From assembly GCA_016283745.1 (NCBI GenBank), contig JAEENM010000017.1:1-44516 (forward strand): 44,516 nt of DNA, given 5' to 3'. The notes under the pieces are model-generated. The model was given only the letters and a program-made list of their open reading frames with translations. It did not search any database and was not told the DNA's origin. This DNA is from Bacteroidales bacterium. Lineage in GTDB: Bacteria; Bacteroidota; Bacteroidia; Bacteroidales; P3. A program made the translations under genes and the position numbers. Below are positions 7,715-14,559 of this stretch, one piece after another. Numbering within the stretch: position 1 is the first letter of the stretch; each line of letters begins with the position of its first letter.

Positions 7715-8887
7715 ATGAACAAGTATTTACAATCTTTGCAGGATATTTGGTACGTTGCAAGCCTTGAAATTCAACGTATATTCCACGATAAAACGGCGAT
7801 AATCATTTTCATCATTGCCGGCATTGTGTACCCCATACTCTACAGCTATATCTACAGCGGCGACAACCTTACGGAAGTGCCTGTGGCTGTGGTGGATACC
7901 GACAATTCGACGGAAAGCCGACGTTTCGTGCACAAGCTCGACGCCACTCCCGAGGTGGATGTGGCATACCGTTGTGCCAACATGGAAGAAGCTCAGGAAC
8001 TGTTTGAAAATCACAGAGTTCACGGAGTCCTTTACATTCCCAACGACTACAACGACCGTCTGGCACGCATCGAACAGGCCTATCTGTCGCTTTATTGCGA
8101 CATGGGCAGTTTCCTCTACTACCGCGCCGTGTATCTGGGCACCAACATGGTGATGCTCGACGAGATGCGCGACATAGAGCTGCGGCGTTTCAGCGCCCTC
8201 GGCATGACCGACGGACAGGCTCGGCAGATGCAGCAGCCCGTCATCAACGAGAGTGTGGACCTTTTCTCGCCCACACAGGGTTTCCGCAGTTTCCTGCTGC
8301 CTATCTTCCTGATACTAATACTGCACCAGACGCTGTTTTTCGGCGTCACCACCCTCAGCGGCACCGCCTACGAGGACGGCAAGCACTACATCCCGTCGTT
8401 TATCAAGAAAAACAGCATATATCGTGTGGTTATCGGCCGCGGACTGGCCTATTTCATCATCTACACCGCCCTTTCGGTGTACTCCATGATGCTGATACCG
8501 CACCTGTTCCACCTGCCGCACGTGGGCAGCGTGGGCACACTGCTTGCGCTGATAGTGCCTTTCATACTGGCCACAGCCTTTTTCGCAATGACGTTGGGAT
8601 CGTTCTTCCGCAGCCGCGAGGCCGCGCTGGTGATGTTCCCAGCCTTCAGCATCATACTGCTGTTTGTGTCGGGAATAGCTTGGCCTTCATCGAACATACC
8701 TCTGTTTTGGAAGACATTTTCATATATATTCCCCTCTACCTTTGCAGCACAGGGATACGTTGCCGCCAACACCATGGGTGCCAGCGTGATACAGATTTTC
8801 CCGCAGCTGCTGGGACTCTGGATTCAGGCCGGAGTATATTTCCTGTCGTCGTGCGCTCTGCTTCGATGGACAGTGAAAGGCCTTTGA
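7715..8887 (+). CDS. ABC-2 type transporter permease, second copy
   Basis: 390 aa, homologous in layout to the preceding gene: N-terminal helix (AIIIFIIAGIVYPILYSYIYS), periplasmic domain beginning VPVAVVDTDNSTESRRFVHKLD, then a five-helix membrane half (ILILHQTLFFGVTTLSGTAY..., ending in a short WTVKGL tail). The start ATG is 3 bp after the stop of the first permease, which suggests tight coupling and a heterodimer. An intrinsic terminator follows at once, so the operon ends here without an ATPase gene. An unlinked or shared ATPase must be assumed if this is a working ABC exporter. Confidence 0.92.
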   Translation: MNKYLQSLQDIWYVASLEIQRIFHDKTAIIIFIIAGIVYPILYSYIYSGDNLTEVPVAVVDTDNSTESRRFVHKLDATPEVDVAYRCANMEEAQELFENHRVHGVLYIPNDYNDRLARIEQAYLSLYCDMGSFLYYRAVYLGTNMVMLDEMRDIELRRFSALGMTDGQARQMQQPVINESVDLFSPTQGFRSFLLPIFLILILHQTLFFGVTTLSGTAYEDGKHYIPSFIKKNSIYRVVIGRGLAYFIIYTALSVYSMMLIPHLFHLPHVGSVGTLLALIVPFILATAFFAMTLGSFFRSREAALVMFPAFSIILLFVSGIAWPSSNIPLFWKTFSYIFPSTFAAQGYVAANTMGASVIQIFPQLLGLWIQAGVYFLSSCALLRWTVKGL

Positions 8888-8911
8888 ACATCACTTTTTT
8901 ACATCTACAAC

Positions 8912-8948
8912 ACCCTGTCGAAATCTCACGCGACAGGGTTCTTTTTTT
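8912..8948 (+). terminator. Intrinsic terminator of the exporter operon
   Basis: A nine-bp stem ACCCTGTCG/CGACAGGGT (8912-8920 with 8931-8939) closes a ten-base loop and is followed by CTTTTTTT. It sits 25 bp past the second permease stop and marks the end of the plus-strand operon before the convergent regulator gene. Confidence 0.9.
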
Positions 8949-8970
8949 GTTCGAAAGAAGCAAAGTTAGC

Positions 8971-9570
8971 TCAACTTCCGATATTTATATAGTTGTGCAT
9001 CAATGCGTAAGAGGTGAGGCCGGCGACGGATTTGATGCCGGTCTTTTTGATGATGTTCTTGCGGTGGGTGATGACGGTGTTGAGCGAGATGTTGAGCTGG
9101 TCAGCAATTTCTTTGTTCATAAGTCCTTGTGCCACAAGTATCAATATCTCTATCTCGCGTTTCGAAAGGTCGTCGCTCTCCTCGGTCTTACGTGCCTTCG
9201 GCTGTGGCTTTTCGGTGATGTCGCGCAGGGTTTTCACCACATGCGACGGGTTGGTGAAGATGTTGAGCACGGTGGAGAATTTCTCCATCACCGCGTTGTC
9301 GGCGAGTTGCGTGCAGAAAGCCACGTTTTTAACGTTAGGGAAACGTTGCCGCAAGGCCACGAAATCGGGAAGCTTGTCGGCCGGTACAAGCATCGGATTG
9401 ATTATCAGCACGTCGGGATTGACGTTGGTCATATAGCTCACCAGATGCTCCACAGAAGCGATGCACGACACAGGGCCGAACAACCCGCTGTCGTTGAGGA
9501 TTTTACACAAGCCTTCCGCCACTATGCGCGACGGCTCCACCAAAAGGATTTTGGCTTTGTTTGTTGTCAT
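8971..9570 (-). CDS. LuxR/NarL-type regulator with a degenerate (pseudo-)receiver domain
   Basis: 199 aa. Residues 6-125 align with a response-regulator receiver (KILLVEPSRIVAEGLCKIL), but the acidic pocket reads E12-P13 instead of two Asp, and the phospho-acceptor position in DVLIINPML is Asn58 instead of Asp. Residues ~136-199 are a canonical LuxR HTH (LSKREIEILILVAQGLMNKEIADQL, then HRKNIIKKTGI). It therefore probably binds DNA but cannot be phosphorylated in the usual way. Its ATG overlaps the stop of the hemerythrin gene by ATGA (9567-9570), implying translational coupling, so the hemerythrin protein is a good candidate for its signal input. The target genes are not evident here. Confidence 0.9.
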   Translation of the reverse strand: MTTNKAKILLVEPSRIVAEGLCKILNDSGLFGPVSCIASVEHLVSYMTNVNPDVLIINPMLVPADKLPDFVALRQRFPNVKNVAFCTQLADNAVMEKFSTVLNIFTNPSHVVKTLRDITEKPQPKARKTEESDDLSKREIEILILVAQGLMNKEIADQLNISLNTVITHRKNIIKKTGIKSVAGLTSYALMHNYINIGS

Positions 9571-10265
9571 TTGTCGGCTCCTTTCTCCAAAGTCTCGACG
9601 TAAGGCACAAGTATCTTGTCCTCAATCGTGGCATGTTTGTTCAAATCGGAGGTCAGCTCCATCAGGTCGAAAATGAGGTCGATGACGTCGTTGTCGGATT
9701 TCTTTTCGGGCAGGTATTTGAAAAGTATCAACGCAAGGTCGCTGAGCTTGTCCTCGATGCTCGAGCTGTGCGTCCGCACAAAGTCGTAGATGCTATAGTC
9801 GTTGCGGCGTCGGCCCTGCTGCATGTCTGTGATGTAGGGGAACAGGTTGCGTTCCTCGTAGTCGAAATGCTCGGTGATGTCGGCTTTGTAGTCGCTGAAA
9901 AAGGTGCGCAAGGCGTTGGCGTAGTTACTGTTCTCGTCACCGATGATGTTGAACATGTGTCGCTCGATATGAGGTATCTGCGTGTCGAGATAGTAGCGGT
10001 GCGAGGCGATGAGGAACGGCACGAGGTAACTCATGTCCGTCTCGGCGATGGTCTCGGGATAAGGCGTGTACGACTCGAAAGTGTATGCGTTGCACATAAG
10101 CAGGAAGAAATCGGGCGCGAGACCGTTTTTGCGGCACACCTCCCCCACTCTGCGGTCGCCGAAACCCAGCTTGATGCCGAAACGCGGCAAGGTGGGCAGC
10201 AGATGGGGATTGGCAATGATAAGGTCGGCCAATTTCATGTCTTCGGTAAAGAGTTTGTGCTTCAT
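9567..10265 (-). CDS. Hemerythrin-domain protein, RIC/YtfE-like
   Basis: 232 aa from ATG 10265. An ATG at 10283 is possible, but it would leave almost no 5' leader after the -7 element at 10297-10304. Residues 5-60 resemble the ScdA_N domain of RIC iron-sulfur repair proteins, but the usual GIDYCCGG is replaced by GIKLGFGD, so the paired Cys are lost. Residues ~85-225 are a hemerythrin four-helix bundle with diiron ligand candidates H89, H99, H133 with E137, H166, H211 and E215. The family binds O2 or NO or donates iron for cluster repair. The gene overlaps the downstream regulator by 4 bp. A sensing or signalling role is an inference from this coupling. Confidence 0.85.
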   Translation of the reverse strand: MKHKLFTEDMKLADLIIANPHLLPTLPRFGIKLGFGDRRVGEVCRKNGLAPDFFLLMCNAYTFESYTPYPETIAETDMSYLVPFLIASHRYYLDTQIPHIERHMFNIIGDENSNYANALRTFFSDYKADITEHFDYEERNLFPYITDMQQGRRRNDYSIYDFVRTHSSSIEDKLSDLALILFKYLPEKKSDNDVIDLIFDLMELTSDLNKHATIEDKILVPYVETLEKGADK

Positions 10266-10296
10266 ATCGGTAACGTTTTTCATCGGTTTGAGGCTA

Positions 10297-10304
10297 CAAA
10301 GATA
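10297..10304 (-). promoter_or_regulatory. Bacteroidetes -7 element (TATCTTTG) for the hemerythrin-regulator operon
   Basis: The minus strand reads TATCTTTG, matching TAnnTTTG. It lies about 32 bp upstream of the ATG at 10265 and favours that start over the one at 10283. No clear -33 TTTG is visible. Confidence 0.5.
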
Positions 10305-10411
10305 CATATTTTTTATGACTTTTGCACGGACACACGTAACAGTTTGTTATTGAACACGAATTATCACGAATTTTCCATTAATTTATCAGTGTCTCCGACA
10401 TATTTTGGGTG

Positions 10412-10612
10412 TCAATTTTTATTTTTCGGACACGAATTGCAGGGACTGTTCGGGTTGTCGTTTTTGCGGTCGGGACAAGCGTTGCATTGGCAGTCTTTTC
10501 CGCAGCCACAGCCACAGTCCTTGCCGCCGAGACGTCTCCGCACCAGCACCACGGCTGCCACCACCGCAGCAGCGACAATCAATAATGCTATAATTGTTTG
10601 TATGTCAATCAT
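10412..10612 (-). CDS. FeoB-associated Cys-rich membrane protein
   Basis: 66 aa. One N-terminal membrane helix (residues 5-25, IIALLIVAAAVVAAVVLVRR) is followed by a Gly/Cys-rich tail with eight Cys (KDCGCGCGKDCQCNACP, then CNSCPKNKN). This matches the FeoB-associated small protein family (PF12669), which is found next to feoB and is thought to assist iron(II) transport. The gene lies on the same strand 231 bp downstream of the feoAB fusion. The gap is filled with short repeats and a hairpin, so cotranscription is uncertain. Confidence 0.85.
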   Translation of the reverse strand: MIDIQTIIALLIVAAAVVAAVVLVRRRLGGKDCGCGCGKDCQCNACPDRKNDNPNSPCNSCPKNKN

Positions 10613-10843
10613 TGTAATTTCAATAAATCCGTTTTTTGTTTTTGATTCTCCTGCTCGCCTACGGCTCGCGAGATCTTGTAAATCTTGTTGATTTTTTACG
10701 GGGGCTAATAATTCTCCGCTTCGCTATCGAAAGGTTCACTGAACCTTTCTTCACCCCCGCCTGTTGTATTTCGCCCTTTCAGGGCTCTCTGCTGGCTGAG
10801 CTTGTCGAAGCCAAACTTTCAACTTTCAATTTTCAACTTTCAA
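10613..10843. repeat. Repeat-filled spacer between feoAB and its accessory gene
   Basis: The spacer carries a perfect 10-bp palindrome GAAAGGTTCA/TGAACCTTTC (10729-10749), a fragment of the CTGAGCTTGTCGAAG REP-like element (10796-10810) and a heptamer-like run of CAACTTT units (10814-10846) that enters the feoAB stop codon. No gene is supported in it. Confidence 0.6.
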
Positions 10844-13408
10844 CTAAATCAAACCTCCTATCTGGAACACCAGCATCGAGCAGAGCCATGCGAGTAACAC
10901 CGTGTAAATCAGCGTGAAGAACACCCAGCCCCAGCCGGCTTCGCGTTTGATGGCGGCAAGGGTGGCGATGCAGGGCGCGCTGAGCAACACGAAAATCATA
11001 AAGGCATACGCCATCAGCGGCGAATAGATGGGCTTTCCCGCGTCGATACTGCCTTCGGGCCACCGCTGTTCGAGGAGCTTGGCCTGCAACGAGGTCTCGC
11101 CCTCCTCCGTCTCGGTGTCGCCCGACTGATACAGCACGCCCAGCGTGGAGACCACTATCTCCTTGGCGGCGATGCCGGTGCAGAGTGCCACGCCGATATG
11201 CCAGTCGAAGCCGCAGGGACGAACCACCGGCTCTATCAGATGGCCGAAACGTCCCACAAAGGAGTTCTCGCTGTGCACTGCTGCCTGCAGCTGCGTCAGG
11301 GAGTCGATGGCAGCGGTCTTTACATCGGCTGTGAAGATGTCGCTTTCGGGAGTGCTTTCGGTCTGTTCAATCTGTTGTGCCACAGCACGTTCCGCGGCGG
11401 AGTTGCGGGGGAAATATTCCAACGCCCAGATGATGATGGAGGCGGCGAGAATTACCGTACCCATTTTTTTCAGGTACTGCGCACTCTTGTCCCACATGTG
11501 TATCAGCACGTTACGCAAAGTAGGAACACGGTACGGCGGCAGCTCCATCACGAACTCCTCCGACACGCTGCGGAATACCGTCTTGCTCAGCACTTTGGCG
11601 GTAAGCACGGCCACAACTATGCCAATAAGATAAAGGCTCATCATCACCAGACCTTGGTTATGGGGGAAGAAAGTGCCTATAAGTATCAGATACACAGGGA
11701 GTCGTGCGGAACACGACATAAACGGGATGGTGAGCACCGTAACCAGACGGTCCTTGCGGTTTTCGAGGGTGCGGGTGGCCATAATCGCCGGCACGGCACA
11801 GCCGAAGCCCATAATATAAGGTATAAACGAACGTCCGTGCAGGCCGAACTTGTGGAAAAGCTTGTCCATCATAAAGGCGGCACGAGCCATATAGCCCGTA
11901 TCTTCCATTATGGAGATGAACAGAAAGAGTATCAGGATGTTAGGCAGGAACGAGATGACCGCTCCCACGCCTCCGATGATGCCGTCCACGATGAGGTCGT
12001 TAAGGACGCCTTCGGGCAGCAAGTCGCGCACCACACCGCCGAGCCAGCCCACAAACATGTCGAGCCACTCCTGCGGATAGGCGCCGATGGTGAAGGTGCA
12101 CTGGAACATCAGCCACATAAACACCAGCAGCACAGGCAGTCCCAGCCAGCGGTTGGTAAGCAGCTCGTCGGCACGAAAAGCCTTCCAGCGTTTGGTGTTG
12201 TTTTTGTTCGACACCAGTGTCTGTTTCAGCGCGCCGCGCACAAAGCCGTAGCGGGCGTTACTTATCTGCGTGTCGATGGCCTCTTTGTGGTGTTTCTCCA
12301 GATGTTCGCGATGATGTTGGGCGATGTCGAGGATGGCCTTGCCGTTGGGCAGTTCGCCAAGCTCGGCAGTGGTATGTTTCACGTTCTCCAACGCACTGAT
12401 TGCCAAGTATCTCGAAGGATATTTATTGATAATGTCCTTGTTCTCCTCAATCTCTTTCTTGACGGCGGAGATGGCGTCCTCGATGTCGTTGCCGTAGTTG
12501 ATATGGATGTGGTGGGTGATGTCTTTCTTGTTCTCGAACACGTCGATGATGGCCTGCAACACTTCGGGGATGCCGGTGCCTTTGGAGGCCGTGGTGGGCA
12601 CTATCGGGAAACCAAGCATGGTGCTGAAAGTCTTGTAGTCGAACTTGTCGCCGTTGGCCTGAAACTCATCGAACATATTGAGAGCCATCACCATAGGTGT
12701 GTTCATGTCGATAAGCTGGGTGGTGAGGAACAGGTTGCGTTCGAGGTTCGACGAATCGACGATGTTCAGAATCAGGTCGTGCTCGTTGCGGCTGAGGTAC
12801 TCGCGCACGCACAGCTCCTCGGGCGAATATTCGTTTATCGAATAGGTCCCCGGAAGGTCCACCAGACGGATGGTGTAGCCTTTGTGGTAGAAAATGCCCG
12901 TTTTGATGTCAACGGTAACGCCGCCGTAGTTGCCCACTTTCTCGTGCAGGCCTGTGGCGTGGTTGAAAAAGGAGGTCTTGCCGCAGTTTGGGTTGCCCAC
13001 CAGTGCCACGGTGATGGTATGACTCACCTCGCGGATTTTCTCCGACAGCTGTTTGTCGTTATCGTATTCCTCCACGAAAGTTCCGTAAAACTCTTTTTGG
13101 TCGGTATTTTGGGTAAGGTCCACCAAATTACTGTCCGTCAGCTCGATAACGTCAATTTTCTGTGCCTCGCTGCGGCGCAACGAAACCCTCGACTGCAGAA
13201 TCTGGTATTCGATGGGGTCGCTCAGGGGGGCGTTCTTAATCACCGTCAGTGTCTCGCCACGCACAAAGCCCATTTCCATCAGCCGGTGGCGCAGTCCCCC
13301 GTGACCGCCAATTTTCACTATCACGCACTTGGAGCCCGTAGGCACATCGGCCAAACGTCTAATTTCGTATTCTCTTTCTTCGCCCATAACGTTTACTATA
13401 GTTGTCAT
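10844..13408 (-). CDS. feoB: FeoA-FeoB fusion, iron(II) transporter
   Basis: 854 aa. Residues ~10-92 are a FeoA SH3-like domain (RRLADVPTGSKCVIVKIGG...MEMGFVRGETLTVIKNAPLSDPIEY). Residues ~130-300 form the FeoB GTPase: G1 GNPNCGKTS at 138-146, G3 DLPGTYS, and G4 as NMFD, where many FeoB have NMVD/NMMD. The C-terminal ~430 residues carry two Gate/nucleoside-recognition transmembrane blocks (DTGYMARAAFMMDKLFHKFGLHG and CSARLPVYLILIGTFFP). It imports Fe2+ across the inner membrane under anoxic conditions. FeoA-FeoB fusion is common in Bacteroidetes. A TATTTTTG promoter element lies upstream and the FeoB-associated protein gene lies downstream. Confidence 0.96.
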   Translation of the reverse strand: MTTIVNVMGEEREYEIRRLADVPTGSKCVIVKIGGHGGLRHRLMEMGFVRGETLTVIKNAPLSDPIEYQILQSRVSLRRSEAQKIDVIELTDSNLVDLTQNTDQKEFYGTFVEEYDNDKQLSEKIREVSHTITVALVGNPNCGKTSFFNHATGLHEKVGNYGGVTVDIKTGIFYHKGYTIRLVDLPGTYSINEYSPEELCVREYLSRNEHDLILNIVDSSNLERNLFLTTQLIDMNTPMVMALNMFDEFQANGDKFDYKTFSTMLGFPIVPTTASKGTGIPEVLQAIIDVFENKKDITHHIHINYGNDIEDAISAVKKEIEENKDIINKYPSRYLAISALENVKHTTAELGELPNGKAILDIAQHHREHLEKHHKEAIDTQISNARYGFVRGALKQTLVSNKNNTKRWKAFRADELLTNRWLGLPVLLVFMWLMFQCTFTIGAYPQEWLDMFVGWLGGVVRDLLPEGVLNDLIVDGIIGGVGAVISFLPNILILFLFISIMEDTGYMARAAFMMDKLFHKFGLHGRSFIPYIMGFGCAVPAIMATRTLENRKDRLVTVLTIPFMSCSARLPVYLILIGTFFPHNQGLVMMSLYLIGIVVAVLTAKVLSKTVFRSVSEEFVMELPPYRVPTLRNVLIHMWDKSAQYLKKMGTVILAASIIIWALEYFPRNSAAERAVAQQIEQTESTPESDIFTADVKTAAIDSLTQLQAAVHSENSFVGRFGHLIEPVVRPCGFDWHIGVALCTGIAAKEIVVSTLGVLYQSGDTETEEGETSLQAKLLEQRWPEGSIDAGKPIYSPLMAYAFMIFVLLSAPCIATLAAIKREAGWGWVFFTLIYTVLLAWLCSMLVFQIGGLI

Positions 13409-13470
13409 TTTGCTAAGAATCAGTTATTAACGTTGTTGTTTGCGATTTATTGTGCAATTTGTTTAATCTG

Positions 13471-13478
13471 CAAAAATA
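13471..13478 (-). promoter_or_regulatory. Bacteroidetes -7 element (TATTTTTG) for feoAB
   Basis: The minus strand reads TATTTTTG, fitting TAnnTTTG, about 63 bp upstream of the feoAB ATG at 13408. I see no clear Fur box nearby, but the site would need a motif scan. Confidence 0.45.
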
Positions 13479-13604
13479 ATGATTCCCGTCATCGCACCGA
13501 ATAACCATTAATAGCTATTTTTTACGAAAGCACTCACCATTTTTGGTTAGTAATTAGGGGGCAGTATTCAGGGGGCAGTGGGCAGTTTTGAGTTTTGAGT
13601 TTGC

Positions 13605-13689
13605 AGTTGAACGATGCTGTGGGTTCGACAAGCTCACCCACCGCTCGGTGCCGGAGGTCACTGAGCTTGTCGAAGTGTCGAAGGCACAT
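13605..13689 (+). repeat. Dispersed REP-like element, copy A
   Basis: An ~85-bp unit beginning AGTTGAACGATGC and ending GTCGAAGGCACAT, with TTCGACAAGCTCA / TGAGCTTGTCGAA inverted arms. A second copy lies inverted at 37950-38016 and lacks part of the right arm. Nearby bases (13584-13602 and 13700-13766) carry heptamer-like GAGTTTT and CAGTTCA repeats. The rest of the feoAB-upp spacer (13409-13849) holds only promoters and these repeats. Confidence 0.8.
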
Positions 13690-13772
13690 CTTTAAAAAAC
13701 TCAGTTCACAGTTCTCTGCTCACAGTTCACTAACTAATCACAGTTCACTGATCACAGTTCACTAAAAAAGTG

Positions 13773-13780
13773 TATATTTG
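13773..13780 (+). promoter_or_regulatory. Bacteroidetes -7 element (TATATTTG) for upp
   Basis: TATATTTG is a perfect TAnnTTTG match about 70 bp upstream of the upp ATG. Confidence 0.55.
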
Positions 13781-13849
13781 CAAAACGGCAGTGCCTTTCG
13801 TTTTTCTGCCTTAACATTGACAATGAGTTAATAATCAAAGTTTTACACC

Positions 13850-14479
13850 ATGAAAGAAATAGTATTGCACAACGCTTTGATAAGCCACAAAATGAGCGTG
13901 TTGCGCGACAAGAACACCTCCACCAAGGAATTCCGCGAGATTATCCGCGAACTCTCCAACCTGCTCTGCTACGAGGCTTTCCGCGACGCCGAAACCTACA
14001 GCTGCACCGTGGAGACTCCCGTGGCTACCATGCAGGGACAACGTCTCGACACCGACAAATACGTGTTTGTGCCCATACTGCGCGCTGGTCTTGGCATGAT
14101 CGACGGCGTGTTGCAGGCCATACCCAACGCAACATTCGGTTTTATAGGACTTTACCGCAACGAGGAGACGCTGGAGCCGGTGGAATACTACTTCAAAATG
14201 CCTGCCGACATCTCCGACCGCAAGGTGGTCCTTCTCGACCCCATGCTGGCCACAGGCGGCTCGGCAGTGAACGCCATAGGTCAGCTGAAAAAACGCGGGG
14301 TGAAGGATATCAAATTCCTCTGCATCGTGGCCTCGCCGCTGGGCTTGGAGACAGTGAAGAACGCCCACCCCGACGTGCAAATTTACACCACCGCCCTCGA
14401 CGAACGTCTCAACGACCACGGCTACATAGTGCCCGGCCTCGGCGACGCCGGCGACAGGATGTTCCACACGGTTGAATAA
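13850..14479 (+). CDS. upp: Uracil phosphoribosyltransferase
   Basis: 209 aa, the normal length. It makes UMP from uracil and PRPP in pyrimidine salvage. The PRPP-binding motif DPMLATGGSA is at ~130-139. The N-terminal KMSVLRDKNTSTKEFREIIREL and the uracil-binding C-terminal region GYIVPGLGDAGDRMF are diagnostic of the UPRT family. It is a cytosolic enzyme. The gene is monocistronic between its own promoter and a bidirectional terminator at 14521-14560. Confidence 0.97.
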   Translation: MKEIVLHNALISHKMSVLRDKNTSTKEFREIIRELSNLLCYEAFRDAETYSCTVETPVATMQGQRLDTDKYVFVPILRAGLGMIDGVLQAIPNATFGFIGLYRNEETLEPVEYYFKMPADISDRKVVLLDPMLATGGSAVNAIGQLKKRGVKDIKFLCIVASPLGLETVKNAHPDVQIYTTALDERLNDHGYIVPGLGDAGDRMFHTVE

Positions 14480-14520
14480 TTCGGAACTCGGAAGTCGGAA
14501 TTAGGAATTATAAGCAATAA

Positions 14521-14557
14521 AAAACGGCGGCCGAGATTATTGAGGCCGCCGTTTTTT
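14521..14557. terminator. Bidirectional intrinsic terminator between upp and the R-M gene
   Basis: A 12-bp GC-rich stem (AAAACGGCGGCC, 14521-14532, with 14544-14555) closes an 11-base loop, with T-rich sequence on the plus side and the complement of an A-run on the other. It lies between the convergent upp (ends 14479) and R-M gene (stop at 14560) and can end both transcripts. Confidence 0.9.
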
Positions 14558-14559
14558 GT

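Noticed and set aside
8095-9603. 502-codon plus-strand open frame over the second permease and the LuxR gene
   Set aside because: It runs through a strong terminator and two well-supported genes on either strand.
13201-13260. G6 run in feoAB as a phase-variation tract
   Set aside because: Only six bases in a conserved Pro-Leu codon context of the FeoA domain; too short to stand out.
11198-13504. 768-codon plus-strand open frame opposite feoAB
   Set aside because: It is antisense to the clearly homologous FeoA-FeoB fusion; its translation is rich in His/Val/Gln with no domain and is a codon-bias shadow.
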